From contig CAJMOJ010000007.1 of assembly GCA_905215035.1 (NCBI GenBank), positions 1-42,959 of the forward strand: a DNA stretch of 42,959 nt. The letters run 5' to 3'. This stretch comes from an uncultured bacterium (GTDB lineage Bacteria; Actinomycetota; Coriobacteriia; Coriobacteriales; Eggerthellaceae). Below, in pieces: positions 32,190 through 39,513 of this stretch (the first letter of the stretch is position 1; every line of letters starts with the position of its first letter). Under the pieces are notes generated by a model. The model worked only from the letters and a program-made list of their open reading frames with translations. It did no database searches and was not told the origin of the DNA. The position numbers and the translations under genes are program-made.

Positions 32190-33806
32190 CTAGCTCAAAA
32201 GCTTCTTTTCTATCTTCATGCTGCAGGTGCGTGGGAAGTCATCGACGACTTCATAGAATTCAGGAACCTTAAACGATGCCATGTGGTCATTGCAGTACCG
32301 CTTAAGCTCTTCTTGCGATAGGGCTTCTCCAGGCGTGAAGCGTACAAATGCTTTAATAGCTTGGTCGCGAATAGGATCAGGCACCCCAATGACAGCTGCT
32401 TCTGCAATAAGGGGGTGCTCTTCAAGGATTTCTTCAATTTCGGTAGTGGAAATATTTTCTCCCGCTCGCTTAACCATATTGACTTTGCGATCTACAAAGA
32501 AAAACCAGCCGTTGTCGTCCTGATAGCCCTGATCCCCGGTTTTAAGCCATCCATCAGCACTGAATGTGTTTTGTGTTGCTTCGGGATTGTTGTAATACTC
32601 CAACATAATAGAACGACCACGTACGCCCTTAATCTGGATTTCTCCCACTTCTCCATGAGGAAGCTCTTGGTCGTTGAGATCAGCGATGCGTACCTCGTAT
32701 CCTAAGCCTGGGCGTCCAACACTCGGCCACTTACGTGCGCCAACAGGGGGATCAGTTAATGCCCAGCCAATTGATTCAGTGGATCCATAGGTGTTCATGA
32801 TTTTCATATTGAAGCGTTCTTCGAACTCGTCTTTTTCTGCTTCAGTAACAGGAATAAAGTAGAGTACTTCACGGACGCAATGGTTTTTTTCTTCCGCGTC
32901 ATGAGGCTGCAGCAACAAGGTGCGCAACATCATGGCGACACATTGTATGACGGTCGCACGATAGTGGCGAATTTGTTTCATAAAGCGGCTTGCCGAATAT
33001 TTCTCAACAATAATAAGGGTAGCTCCTGCGGTAATGACAGGCATAAGCGCAGCAAGCTGGAAGTTAGAATGACAGGCAGGCATAGAGGTTAAAACTCGGT
33101 CACTGCCACGTAGCGATACCTCCCAATCACCATACAAACCAGAAAAGACCATATTGGCATGCGTGAGAACAACACCTTTCGGGCGTGATGTGGTGCCTGA
33201 GGTATAAATAATTTGCACAGGATCTTCTGAGTTGAGATCACATGAATGCCGCAGTACAGGAGTCTCTGCGCAGCGCATGCTCCAAAAATCATAGATACCT
33301 TGTTGGCCTTCTTTAACCGTACCGAGTTCAGTATAAACCTGAGAAAAATCAAAGTCGCTTTTGGGAGATTCGCTTCCCGCACGTGCTATGAGCACACCTT
33401 TAGGAAAATAGTGACCGCGCTCAAGAAGCTCTTGATAGGTTTCATAAAAAAGTGGCTCAACAACAACGCAAACTGCATCTGAGTTGTCCAAAATATATTC
33501 AGCTTCATCGGCAAGGTATTGCTCATTAATAGGTACTACAACCGCGCCAATTTTGCTGAGTCCAAACAAGCACATGAGAAACTCTGGTGAGCTATGCAGA
33601 TGAAGCGCAACATGGTCGCCTTTTTGGATATTGAGCGATAAGAATACATTGGCGATGCGGTTGACGTCCTCGTCAAATTCAGAATAGGTGTATTCAAACA
33701 CATCGCCAACTCTATTCTGAAAGGTGAGAAAGTGGCGGTCCCCTTTGCGATCTACTACGCTTTGCCACAGATCTCGTAACGTTTCATTTCCGACAATGTC
33801 AGCCAT
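32190..33806 (-). CDS. caiC: CaiC-like acyl-CoA ligase (AMP-forming)
   Basis: A 538-residue adenylate-forming enzyme, slightly longer than E. coli CaiC, the carnitine/crotonobetaine-CoA ligase, and strongly like it: KGDHVALHLHSSPEFL, IIYTSGTTSRPKGVVLTHAN (the P-loop motif), TLIIVEKYSASRFMKQIRHYRATV, and DGWLKTGDQGYQDDNGWFFFVDRK. The C-terminal motif is PRTCSMKIEKK, keeping the catalytic lysine although the usual preceding Gly is Met. It activates a carboxylate with ATP and CoA. AAGGAGG lies 7 bases before the ATG. It follows caiB after a 300-base gap with large inverted repeats, and precedes the MaoC gene. Confidence 0.87.
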   Translation of the reverse strand: MADIVGNETLRDLWQSVVDRKGDRHFLTFQNRVGDVFEYTYSEFDEDVNRIANVFLSLNIQKGDHVALHLHSSPEFLMCLFGLSKIGAVVVPINEQYLADEAEYILDNSDAVCVVVEPLFYETYQELLERGHYFPKGVLIARAGSESPKSDFDFSQVYTELGTVKEGQQGIYDFWSMRCAETPVLRHSCDLNSEDPVQIIYTSGTTSRPKGVVLTHANMVFSGLYGDWEVSLRGSDRVLTSMPACHSNFQLAALMPVITAGATLIIVEKYSASRFMKQIRHYRATVIQCVAMMLRTLLLQPHDAEEKNHCVREVLYFIPVTEAEKDEFEERFNMKIMNTYGSTESIGWALTDPPVGARKWPSVGRPGLGYEVRIADLNDQELPHGEVGEIQIKGVRGRSIMLEYYNNPEATQNTFSADGWLKTGDQGYQDDNGWFFFVDRKVNMVKRAGENISTTEIEEILEEHPLIAEAAVIGVPDPIRDQAIKAFVRFTPGEALSQEELKRYCNDHMASFKVPEFYEVVDDFPRTCSMKIEKKLLS

Positions 33807-33882
33807 TTCACTTCCTCCTTGCGAAAAATCACTGACCCATCCCGATGCAAGTAATCCCCTTTTTGCATCAGGATTTGGAATG

Positions 33883-33986
33883 TTACTTCTGTATCAAGAA
33901 CGTTGAGAGTGAAAGAGGGGTGTGCAGAGAGTCAAGCATCTTGTTATGTGGTCTGGACATCGTGGACGTTCTTGATACAGAAGTAA
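33883..33986. repeat. 21-bp perfect inverted repeat with a 62-base spacer between caiB and caiC
   Basis: The arms 33883-33903 and 33966-33986 are exact reverse complements (each carries TTCTGTATCAAGAACG or its complement). They flank 62 bases that show no clear promoter. The element lies 77 bases upstream of the caiC start. It may be a large RNA hairpin in the leader, a pair of regulator sites, or an invertible segment; no recombinase gene is in the window. Confidence 0.85.
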
Positions 33987-34011
33987 ACCTGCAAAGCTTC
34001 TTTTTTGTAAG

Positions 34012-34056
34012 CCCTGGTAGGCCCCCCTTCAGAGCAGGTATCCGAAGGGGGACAGG
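34012..34056. repeat. GC-rich hairpin downstream of caiB
   Basis: CCCCCTTC (34023-34030) pairs with GAAGGGGG (34044-34051), and CCCTG (34012-34016) pairs with CAGGG (34052-34056) as an outer stem with a bulge. It lies 51 bases after the caiB stop. No T-tract follows on the minus strand, so RNA protection or processing is likelier than termination. Confidence 0.6.
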
Positions 34057-34106
34057 GTTTAAAGAAAGATGGGGTCTTAAAGAGATCAGATACGATTATT
34101 CGCCTG

Positions 34107-35321
34107 CTATTCGCTTGCTTTAACGACGTTTTGAGCGATCAGTTCATCAATCTCATCTTGGGTGTAACCAAGTTTAGTAAGCACATCAATAGTGTCGCCG
34201 CCCTGTGAAGGCATAGGACGCCATACCTGACCGGGAGTCTGCTCGAAGCGAGGCATAGGGGAGAGTCCTTTGAAGGTTTCGCCATCTTTGGTTTCCCACT
34301 CAATGAAGTTGCCACGCAACTTCATATGCTCGTCGGCAACCATATCCTCAAACTCGTAAACGCTTTGGGCAGCAATGCCTTGTTCGGCAAGAACATCTTC
34401 AAGCTCGAGCTTAGTGCGCTCCAAAAGCCATGCTTCTAAGCGACGCTCAAACTCAGGTGCGATTGACATGGAGAGCCAAAGTGAAGCAGTGTCGTCGGGT
34501 ACTTCAGGAGTTCCCCATACATCACCCATACCAAGGGTTTCAAGCATCCATTTATTTTGACGAATACCAAAGAGGTTAAGGGCAATAAACCCATCGGCAC
34601 ATTGATAAACACCAATGCCGCAGAGGTTTTGATTACGAGCACCAGCACGAGGCCACTTGACGCCATCGTTTAAGTAATCGACCAAATAGTACTGGCTCAT
34701 ATACATGATGCCTTCATACATTGCCCAGTCAATGCTCTCGCCTTGACCGGTGCGCTCAACTTTATGAAGGGCTGCCAAGGTAGCTGCAATTAAGAGATAG
34801 CTATTGATGTAGTCTCCTGAATAGGGCATGGTGATCATTGGTTGCTCAGGAGTACCGTTTTGGCAGGTGAAGCCAGCGTAAGGACCTACCGTTCCATCGT
34901 AGGCTGGGCGCTTTACTCGGTTTGGATCACCGTAAGCACCAAAACCAGAGCAATGAACAATAACAAGCTTGGGATTTGCCTCCCAAAGATCTTCATCAGT
35001 GATACCTTTGCGAGCCCAGGTGCCACCCTTGGAAGACTCAAAGAAAATATCAGTATCTTTGAGCATCTTTAAGAGAACCTCTTTGCCCTCAGGAGTGAAT
35101 TGATTAAGCGCAACGGAGCGGCAGTTGCGGCGTTCAGCTTGAGCAGCATTTTTAGCGTCGCGTACGGTATCGCCATAGCCGGTATTCTCGAGCCAGGTTA
35201 CGTCAGCGCCCCAGTCAGCCATGATATTGCATGCACGGGGTACTGCTTCTTCCATAGCAGCAAAAACAATTTTTACATCATCCAAAACGCCAAAGCTGGG
35301 TTTTTCGGTTGGGATTGCCAT
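34107..35321 (-). CDS. caiB: CaiB-like CoA transferase (class III)
   Basis: A 404-residue family III CoA transferase, one residue shorter than E. coli CaiB and strongly alike: DTDIFFESSKGGTWARKGITDEDLW, NPKLVIVHCSGFGAYG, KVERTGQGESIDWAMYEG and PGQVWRPMPSQGGDTIDVL. The aspartate that carries the acyl/CoA intermediate in CaiB corresponds to D170 in MPYSGDY. It moves CoA between acyl-CoA thioesters and free acids, so that an entering substrate is activated by a leaving product without ATP. AAGGAGG lies 8 bases before the ATG; an in-frame ATG at 35372 lies in the upstream hairpin and is unlikely. It sits between caiA and caiC, in the E. coli order A-B-C. Confidence 0.9.
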   Translation of the reverse strand: MAIPTEKPSFGVLDDVKIVFAAMEEAVPRACNIMADWGADVTWLENTGYGDTVRDAKNAAQAERRNCRSVALNQFTPEGKEVLLKMLKDTDIFFESSKGGTWARKGITDEDLWEANPKLVIVHCSGFGAYGDPNRVKRPAYDGTVGPYAGFTCQNGTPEQPMITMPYSGDYINSYLLIAATLAALHKVERTGQGESIDWAMYEGIMYMSQYYLVDYLNDGVKWPRAGARNQNLCGIGVYQCADGFIALNLFGIRQNKWMLETLGMGDVWGTPEVPDDTASLWLSMSIAPEFERRLEAWLLERTKLELEDVLAEQGIAAQSVYEFEDMVADEHMKLRGNFIEWETKDGETFKGLSPMPRFEQTPGQVWRPMPSQGGDTIDVLTKLGYTQDEIDELIAQNVVKASE

Positions 35322-35344
35322 GATTACTTCCTCCTTGTTGATAC

Positions 35345-35375
35345 CGAGTGGCCTTAGTGGTTTTAAGGCCACTCG
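35345..35375. repeat. 12-bp perfect hairpin between caiA and caiB
   Basis: CGAGTGGCCTTA (35345-35356) and TAAGGCCACTCG (35364-35375) are perfectly complementary around a seven-base loop. It fills the 77-base gap between caiA and caiB, just upstream of the caiB ribosome binding site. No T-tract follows on the minus strand. Confidence 0.75.
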
Positions 35376-35398
35376 TTGTAGCAGTCTTGTGGTAAGGC

Positions 35399-36544
35399 CT
35401 AGCGATACTTCTTGAGTGCGTTTTTAGCAGTGGTGAGAATCATCATCTCGTCAGTGCCACCAGAAACACGATCAACACGAAGGTCACGCCAGAAGCGGTT
35501 GATGCGATGCTCACTTGCGACTGAGATGCCGCCCATGATCTGCATTGCATCGTCGACAACCTTGAATGCTGCGTTAGCGCAGTAGTACTTGCACATTGCA
35601 GCCTCGCCTGGATCAAGCTCGCCACCGTTGGTATCTGCTTTCCAAGCTGCTTCGTAGAGCATGTTTCTCATCGCATCAAGGCGGATGGTCATTTCAGTAA
35701 TCTTGAGCTGATTGAGCTGGAAGCGACCGATGGTCTTGCCAAATGCCTCGCGGGTGTTTGCGTGGCGGAGTGCATCTTCGTATGCGCAGATTGCATTGCC
35801 GTAATCACAAGCGCCTACCAGCCAGCGCTCAAAGTTAAAGTCACTTACGCCACGATTAAATCCGTTACCTTCGGTACCAAAGATGTCAGACTCATCAAGC
35901 TCAACATCGTTGAGGTATACCTCGCAGCAGCTATCCATGCGAAGACCAAGTTTATCCAGAGGGCCAAGTTCGATGCCAGGCTTGCTCATGTCTACCATGA
36001 ACTCGGTGAAGATTGTTGGATCATCAGCATTTTTTGCCATGATTACCAGCCATTTAACGCCCTTGGAGGAGGTGATAAAGGTCTTGGTTCCATTCAGGTA
36101 AATCTTGCCGTCACGGCGCTTGTAGTTGGTGGTCAATGAAGAAACATCAGAGCCAGCGCCTGGCTCGGTGCAAGCGGAGTTCCAGATTTGCTCGCCGGTG
36201 CCAAGATATGCCAATACTGCATCAATCTGCTCCGGGGTTCCTTCGCGAATAATGGTCTCAAAACCAGGGAGCTGATAAAGAACATAGGTTGGGCCGCCGT
36301 ACTGACCTAAAACCTCATACACTGCCATAAGGGTTACCATGGGCTGCTCGAGGCCGGCTCCACCGTACTCTTCAGGAAGCATGATCTGGTCAAAGCCTAA
36401 ATCGCAAAGACCTTTAACCCAGCGTAAGGGATACTCATGCTTTTGGTCGCACTCTAAAAAGTACTGCTCCCATGGCTCGCTTTCCATATAGTCGCGATAG
36501 GCCTGAACGATAAGTTCCTGATCATCACTTAATTTGAAATCCAT
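35399..36544 (-). CDS. caiA: CaiA-like acyl-CoA dehydrogenase / enoyl-CoA reductase
   Basis: A 381-residue flavoprotein, one residue longer than E. coli CaiA (crotonobetainyl-CoA reductase), and very close to it along the whole length: GAPTYVLYQLPG-like GGPTYVLYQLPGFET, GTGEQIWNSACTEPGAGSDV, YLNGTKTFITSS, DKLGLRMDSCCEVYLNDVELDE, NMLYEAAWKAD and RFWRDLRVDRVSGGTDEM. CaiA reduces the C=C bond of an enoyl-CoA using electrons from an electron-transfer flavoprotein; none is encoded in the window. AAGGAGG lies 8 bases before the ATG. It follows the esterase gene after 144 bases containing two hairpins. The substrate may differ from crotonobetainyl-CoA. Confidence 0.9.
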   Translation of the reverse strand: MDFKLSDDQELIVQAYRDYMESEPWEQYFLECDQKHEYPLRWVKGLCDLGFDQIMLPEEYGGAGLEQPMVTLMAVYEVLGQYGGPTYVLYQLPGFETIIREGTPEQIDAVLAYLGTGEQIWNSACTEPGAGSDVSSLTTNYKRRDGKIYLNGTKTFITSSKGVKWLVIMAKNADDPTIFTEFMVDMSKPGIELGPLDKLGLRMDSCCEVYLNDVELDESDIFGTEGNGFNRGVSDFNFERWLVGACDYGNAICAYEDALRHANTREAFGKTIGRFQLNQLKITEMTIRLDAMRNMLYEAAWKADTNGGELDPGEAAMCKYYCANAAFKVVDDAMQIMGGISVASEHRINRFWRDLRVDRVSGGTDEMMILTTAKNALKKYR

Positions 36545-36565
36545 TGTTACTTCCTCCTTTGGAGC

Positions 36566-36639
36566 GTTGTCGAATGATATCGACAACAAATTTTCCTCTT
36601 ATGCCCGGTGCGCACTTAGCAAGGAAAGTCGTACCGGGC
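36566..36639. repeat. Two inverted repeats in the caiA leader
   Basis: GTTGTCGA (36566-36573) and TCGACAAC (36580-36587) lie close to the caiA ribosome binding site. Further upstream in the transcript, GCCCGGT (36603-36609) pairs with ACCGGGC (36633-36639) around a 23-base loop. Both are in the 144-base gap between aes and caiA and may shape transcript stability or caiA translation. Confidence 0.6.
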
Positions 36640-36688
36640 GATGTGTCAGCTTACGTAATGTAAGCGTGTTACCGTGTTTATAGGTGGA

Positions 36689-37702
36689 CTACTGAAGTCC
36701 AGGTTCTGTGATACCGACCTGCTGTTTAAAGAAGGTGGCACTATGCTCGAGTGCGTCATTTGCTGCATCAAGTGCTTTGGTGTAATGCAAAAATGCGTGA
36801 ATTACCCCTTCAAAGAGTTCAAAGCGATAAGGAACGGCATACTGATCGCAAATAGCTGCAAGAGTGATCGAGTCATCTTTGAGTGGATCGTATTCTGCAG
36901 CTGCAATGTAGCAAGCAGGCATGTCATGGGTCATATCGTTTAAGAACAAGTTTGCATAAGGAGAGGTTTTTAACTCCTCAAGATCATGCGCGTAGAGCTG
37001 TTGATAGAACAACCAATCTGCTTCTGCCAAACCATCCCAAGGACCTCCGAGCAAACGCATTGAAGACGAATCTTGGAGTCCAAACCAGCCGTAATACAAA
37101 AGTAAGCATTTGATGTAGTCGATAGAGCTGGTTGTGTCACGTAAGTAAAACGTTGCGGCCAAGTTCAGATGTGCTCCGCCCGAATCTCCTGCAAATCCCA
37201 AGCGTTCGGTGTCAATGCCATAGCGTGCACCCTCATCGTGAAGGTAGCGAGCTACAAAGGCGACCTCTTCAACCGCTGAAGGGAATTTAGCTTCAGGGGA
37301 GAGATGATAATCAACAGCCACGATAATAGCGCCTGTGTTGTGGGCGAGAATGCGGCAGATACGATCATGAGTATCAAGGTTGCCTAAGACAAATCCGCCA
37401 CCATGTACATATACGATGCAAGGGGTTTTGGCTTCAGTGGTCTCTTTGCCAGCAACCGCATCCTCTGTTGGATAGTAGAAGCGAACGGTTAGTGATCCGT
37501 GAGGACCTTCGAGTGTTTCATCAAACGTGAGTTTCATGACAGGTCCGCCTTCAACCCAGAAGGAGCGACCGAGCACGTAGTTTTCGCGCATGGTATCAAA
37601 TCCCACTGATGTGTCGTTAGCGTCGCCAGCAAGAGAATCCTCTTTAGCAAGAACTGCTTTCATCTGAGGGTTGATGCGGGCTAATACATCAAGCTTATTC
37701 AC
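36689..37702 (-). CDS. aes: Aes-like acetyl esterase (alpha/beta hydrolase, HSL group)
   Basis: A 337-residue esterase close to E. coli Aes: HGGGFVLGNLDTHDRICR (oxyanion hole from residue 100), DYHLSPEAKFPSAVEE, the nucleophile S174 in GFAGDSGGAH, RLLGGPWDGL, AEYDPLKDD with D272, and IHAFLHY with H302 complete the triad. Such enzymes cleave short acyl esters. I chose a GTG start because AAGGAG lies 6 bases upstream; an in-frame ATG at 37750 precedes that site. Position inside the cai-like run, between the MFS and caiA genes, suggests it frees a carboxylic acid or alcohol from an ester before activation with CoA; this is inference. Confidence 0.87.
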   Translation of the reverse strand: MNKLDVLARINPQMKAVLAKEDSLAGDANDTSVGFDTMRENYVLGRSFWVEGGPVMKLTFDETLEGPHGSLTVRFYYPTEDAVAGKETTEAKTPCIVYVHGGGFVLGNLDTHDRICRILAHNTGAIIVAVDYHLSPEAKFPSAVEEVAFVARYLHDEGARYGIDTERLGFAGDSGGAHLNLAATFYLRDTTSSIDYIKCLLLYYGWFGLQDSSSMRLLGGPWDGLAEADWLFYQQLYAHDLEELKTSPYANLFLNDMTHDMPACYIAAAEYDPLKDDSITLAAICDQYAVPYRFELFEGVIHAFLHYTKALDAANDALEHSATFFKQQVGITEPGLQ

Positions 37703-37820
37703 AAGATTCTCCTTCTTTGGTGGGGTGATTCCTGTTTTGGTAGGAAGCACCGGCCTTTATAAAGAGAGTAGTAGTTACGAGGTGTGTAACGTATGGTTGC
37801 GGTGATTAAGGGGTCGCGTG

Positions 37821-39167
37821 TTAGGCAGTTGCAGGCTGGGTCTCTGCTGCTTGAATATCAGCTGCAATTTCTGCTGCCACTTCGTCCTCAACAATTTCAT
37901 TGCGATGTTTTTTGATGGAGCGAAGAAGCATAAACAAACTTGCTGCGCCGACTACTGCGAAGAGAATTTCAAACCCGAAGATTCCCGTAAATGCTGCCGT
38001 ACCCTGAGCGTCAATCATGGAGCCATACCAGGTGTGGATGAATACGTCTGGTAAGAATCCGATTACGGAGAGCAAACCAGCAGCGGTACCAAAGATTCGC
38101 ATAGGGATCTTGACCTCAGAGAGCGGTGAGGAACCGATTGAGAATGCGCCGTAGGTAGTGAATCCAAAGATTACAACTAAGATAGATGCGATCATTGCAC
38201 CCTCGGCTCCATGAGGATAGAGGATAAATGCGACCAAAACTGCTACTGAGAGAATGAAGCCGCCAATGATTGTCTTAGAAGGGCTTTTAATTTTAGTTGC
38301 AATGTAGCCAACAATAGGACCAGCCAGCAAACCAATACCATAGGTGCGAATGAGGCCGACAACATTAACGAGGTTTCCGTCAGCATCGAAGCACTGGGTT
38401 AAGTAAGGAGTTGTATAGGTTGCGCCCTGATATACTGCGTACACGCAGAAGTAAGCGATGCAGGCCCACATAACGCCAGGGTGCTTAATTGCTTCGATAG
38501 CCTCAGTAAGACTAAAGAGTTTAGCGTTTTTGTTAATCTCGCCTTTGAAGTCAGGGATCAAGAAGAATGCGATAATACCAAGAACAGCAATGGTGACAGC
38601 TAAGAACACCAACATTACCTGTACGCCGATTGCAGTATTAGCAATAGAAGCAATAATGCCAGCGTTGATAAGACCAATAACCAATCCGGTTACGCCATAG
38701 ATGGAGTAAGAAATACCAATTTTAGATGCGTATTCGTCTTCTTCACAGCAAAGGCGTACGACTTTAAAGCGAGTGCCCCACCAAATGAGAATTGACGTTA
38801 CGCCCATCGCTACAAATAAGGCAAAGCAAACTTCAACTGAAGGCAAGGTTGCGTATACAAAAACTAGAACAGCGGTGGTTAAGAATCCGACGGTTGCTAA
38901 CGTACGCATGCGAAACTTGTCAGCAACGATACCCGAAGGTAGGTAACAGATCATTGCTGCCAAGCCGTACGCCGAAACCATAAGTCCCAGATCGGCATTG
39001 GTGCAACCAAGTGCTTGCATGAGCGGATCGTAAAAAACGTTTTTCAGATACATTGGCGCATAGATAATTGATGATCCCATCGAAATCAAAATTACGAGCG
39101 CCCACTTGTGGAGTGACGAGATGTCGCGATATGTCACCTCGCCTTTGCTCTTAGCTAGTAATGACAT
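37821..39167 (-). CDS. Major facilitator superfamily transporter
   Basis: A 448-residue membrane protein with 12 hydrophobic segments. MFS signatures are SAYGLAAMICYLPSGIVADKFRMRTLATVGF between helices 2 and 3, and IVGYIATKIKSPSKTIIGGF in the second half. The C-terminal tail is Glu/Ala-rich and cytosolic. It is the first gene of the long minus-strand run (MFS, aes, caiA, caiB, caiC, maoC, MFS, MBL) and so probably the uptake system for the pathway substrate, in the place that CaiT (a betaine/carnitine exchanger of a different family) takes in E. coli. AAAGGGA lies 7 bases before the ATG. Divergent from the LuxR gene. Confidence 0.87.
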   Translation of the reverse strand: MSLLAKSKGEVTYRDISSLHKWALVILISMGSSIIYAPMYLKNVFYDPLMQALGCTNADLGLMVSAYGLAAMICYLPSGIVADKFRMRTLATVGFLTTAVLVFVYATLPSVEVCFALFVAMGVTSILIWWGTRFKVVRLCCEEDEYASKIGISYSIYGVTGLVIGLINAGIIASIANTAIGVQVMLVFLAVTIAVLGIIAFFLIPDFKGEINKNAKLFSLTEAIEAIKHPGVMWACIAYFCVYAVYQGATYTTPYLTQCFDADGNLVNVVGLIRTYGIGLLAGPIVGYIATKIKSPSKTIIGGFILSVAVLVAFILYPHGAEGAMIASILVVIFGFTTYGAFSIGSSPLSEVKIPMRIFGTAAGLLSVIGFLPDVFIHTWYGSMIDAQGTAAFTGIFGFEILFAVVGAASLFMLLRSIKKHRNEIVEDEVAAEIAADIQAAETQPATA

Positions 39168-39294
39168 GTTGTTCCCTTTCTTCCTTAGCTACTCTCACGA
39201 GTACTCCTCTTTGGTTCCTCTGCTTACGTTTGTTCGATGATGTTGTTCGATCGAGCTTGTTTCTGAAGTAGATAGAACCGATGTGCCTATCGTG

Positions 39295-39310
39295 CGTGAA
39301 CACGTTCACG
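39295..39310. promoter_or_regulatory. CGTGAAC-AC-GTTCACG palindrome in the MFS-luxR intergenic region
   Basis: Two perfect 7-base arms with a two-base spacer, 128 bases before the start of the minus-strand transporter gene. It contains the same TGAAC-N2-GTTCA core as the site upstream of caiD. The 346-base gap also has a direct repeat TTGTTCGAT at 39230-39238 and 39243-39251. Confidence 0.6.
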
Positions 39311-39421
39311 TTTACATCGCAAAGGGGTAATGATTATGAAGGTGCAAGCAAAGTAGGGAGGGATTTATTCTTGGTGAGTAACGACATACTTAAAAAGTAA
39401 TGATGCATCTGACCTGATGTT

Positions 39422-39437
39422 TAGTATGCTGATACTA
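39422..39437. promoter_or_regulatory. TAGTAT-N4-ATACTA inverted repeat before the LuxR gene
   Basis: Two perfect 6-base arms lie 77 bases before the LuxR-type start codon and may be an autoregulatory site or lie within its promoter. No good -35/-10 pair could be fixed. Confidence 0.4.
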
Positions 39438-39513
39438 TGTGAAGTACCATATCTGGCCAATGTTCAGTGGTTGCACTAAGTGATAACAATTGGTGATAAA
39501 AGAGGTTGATCTT

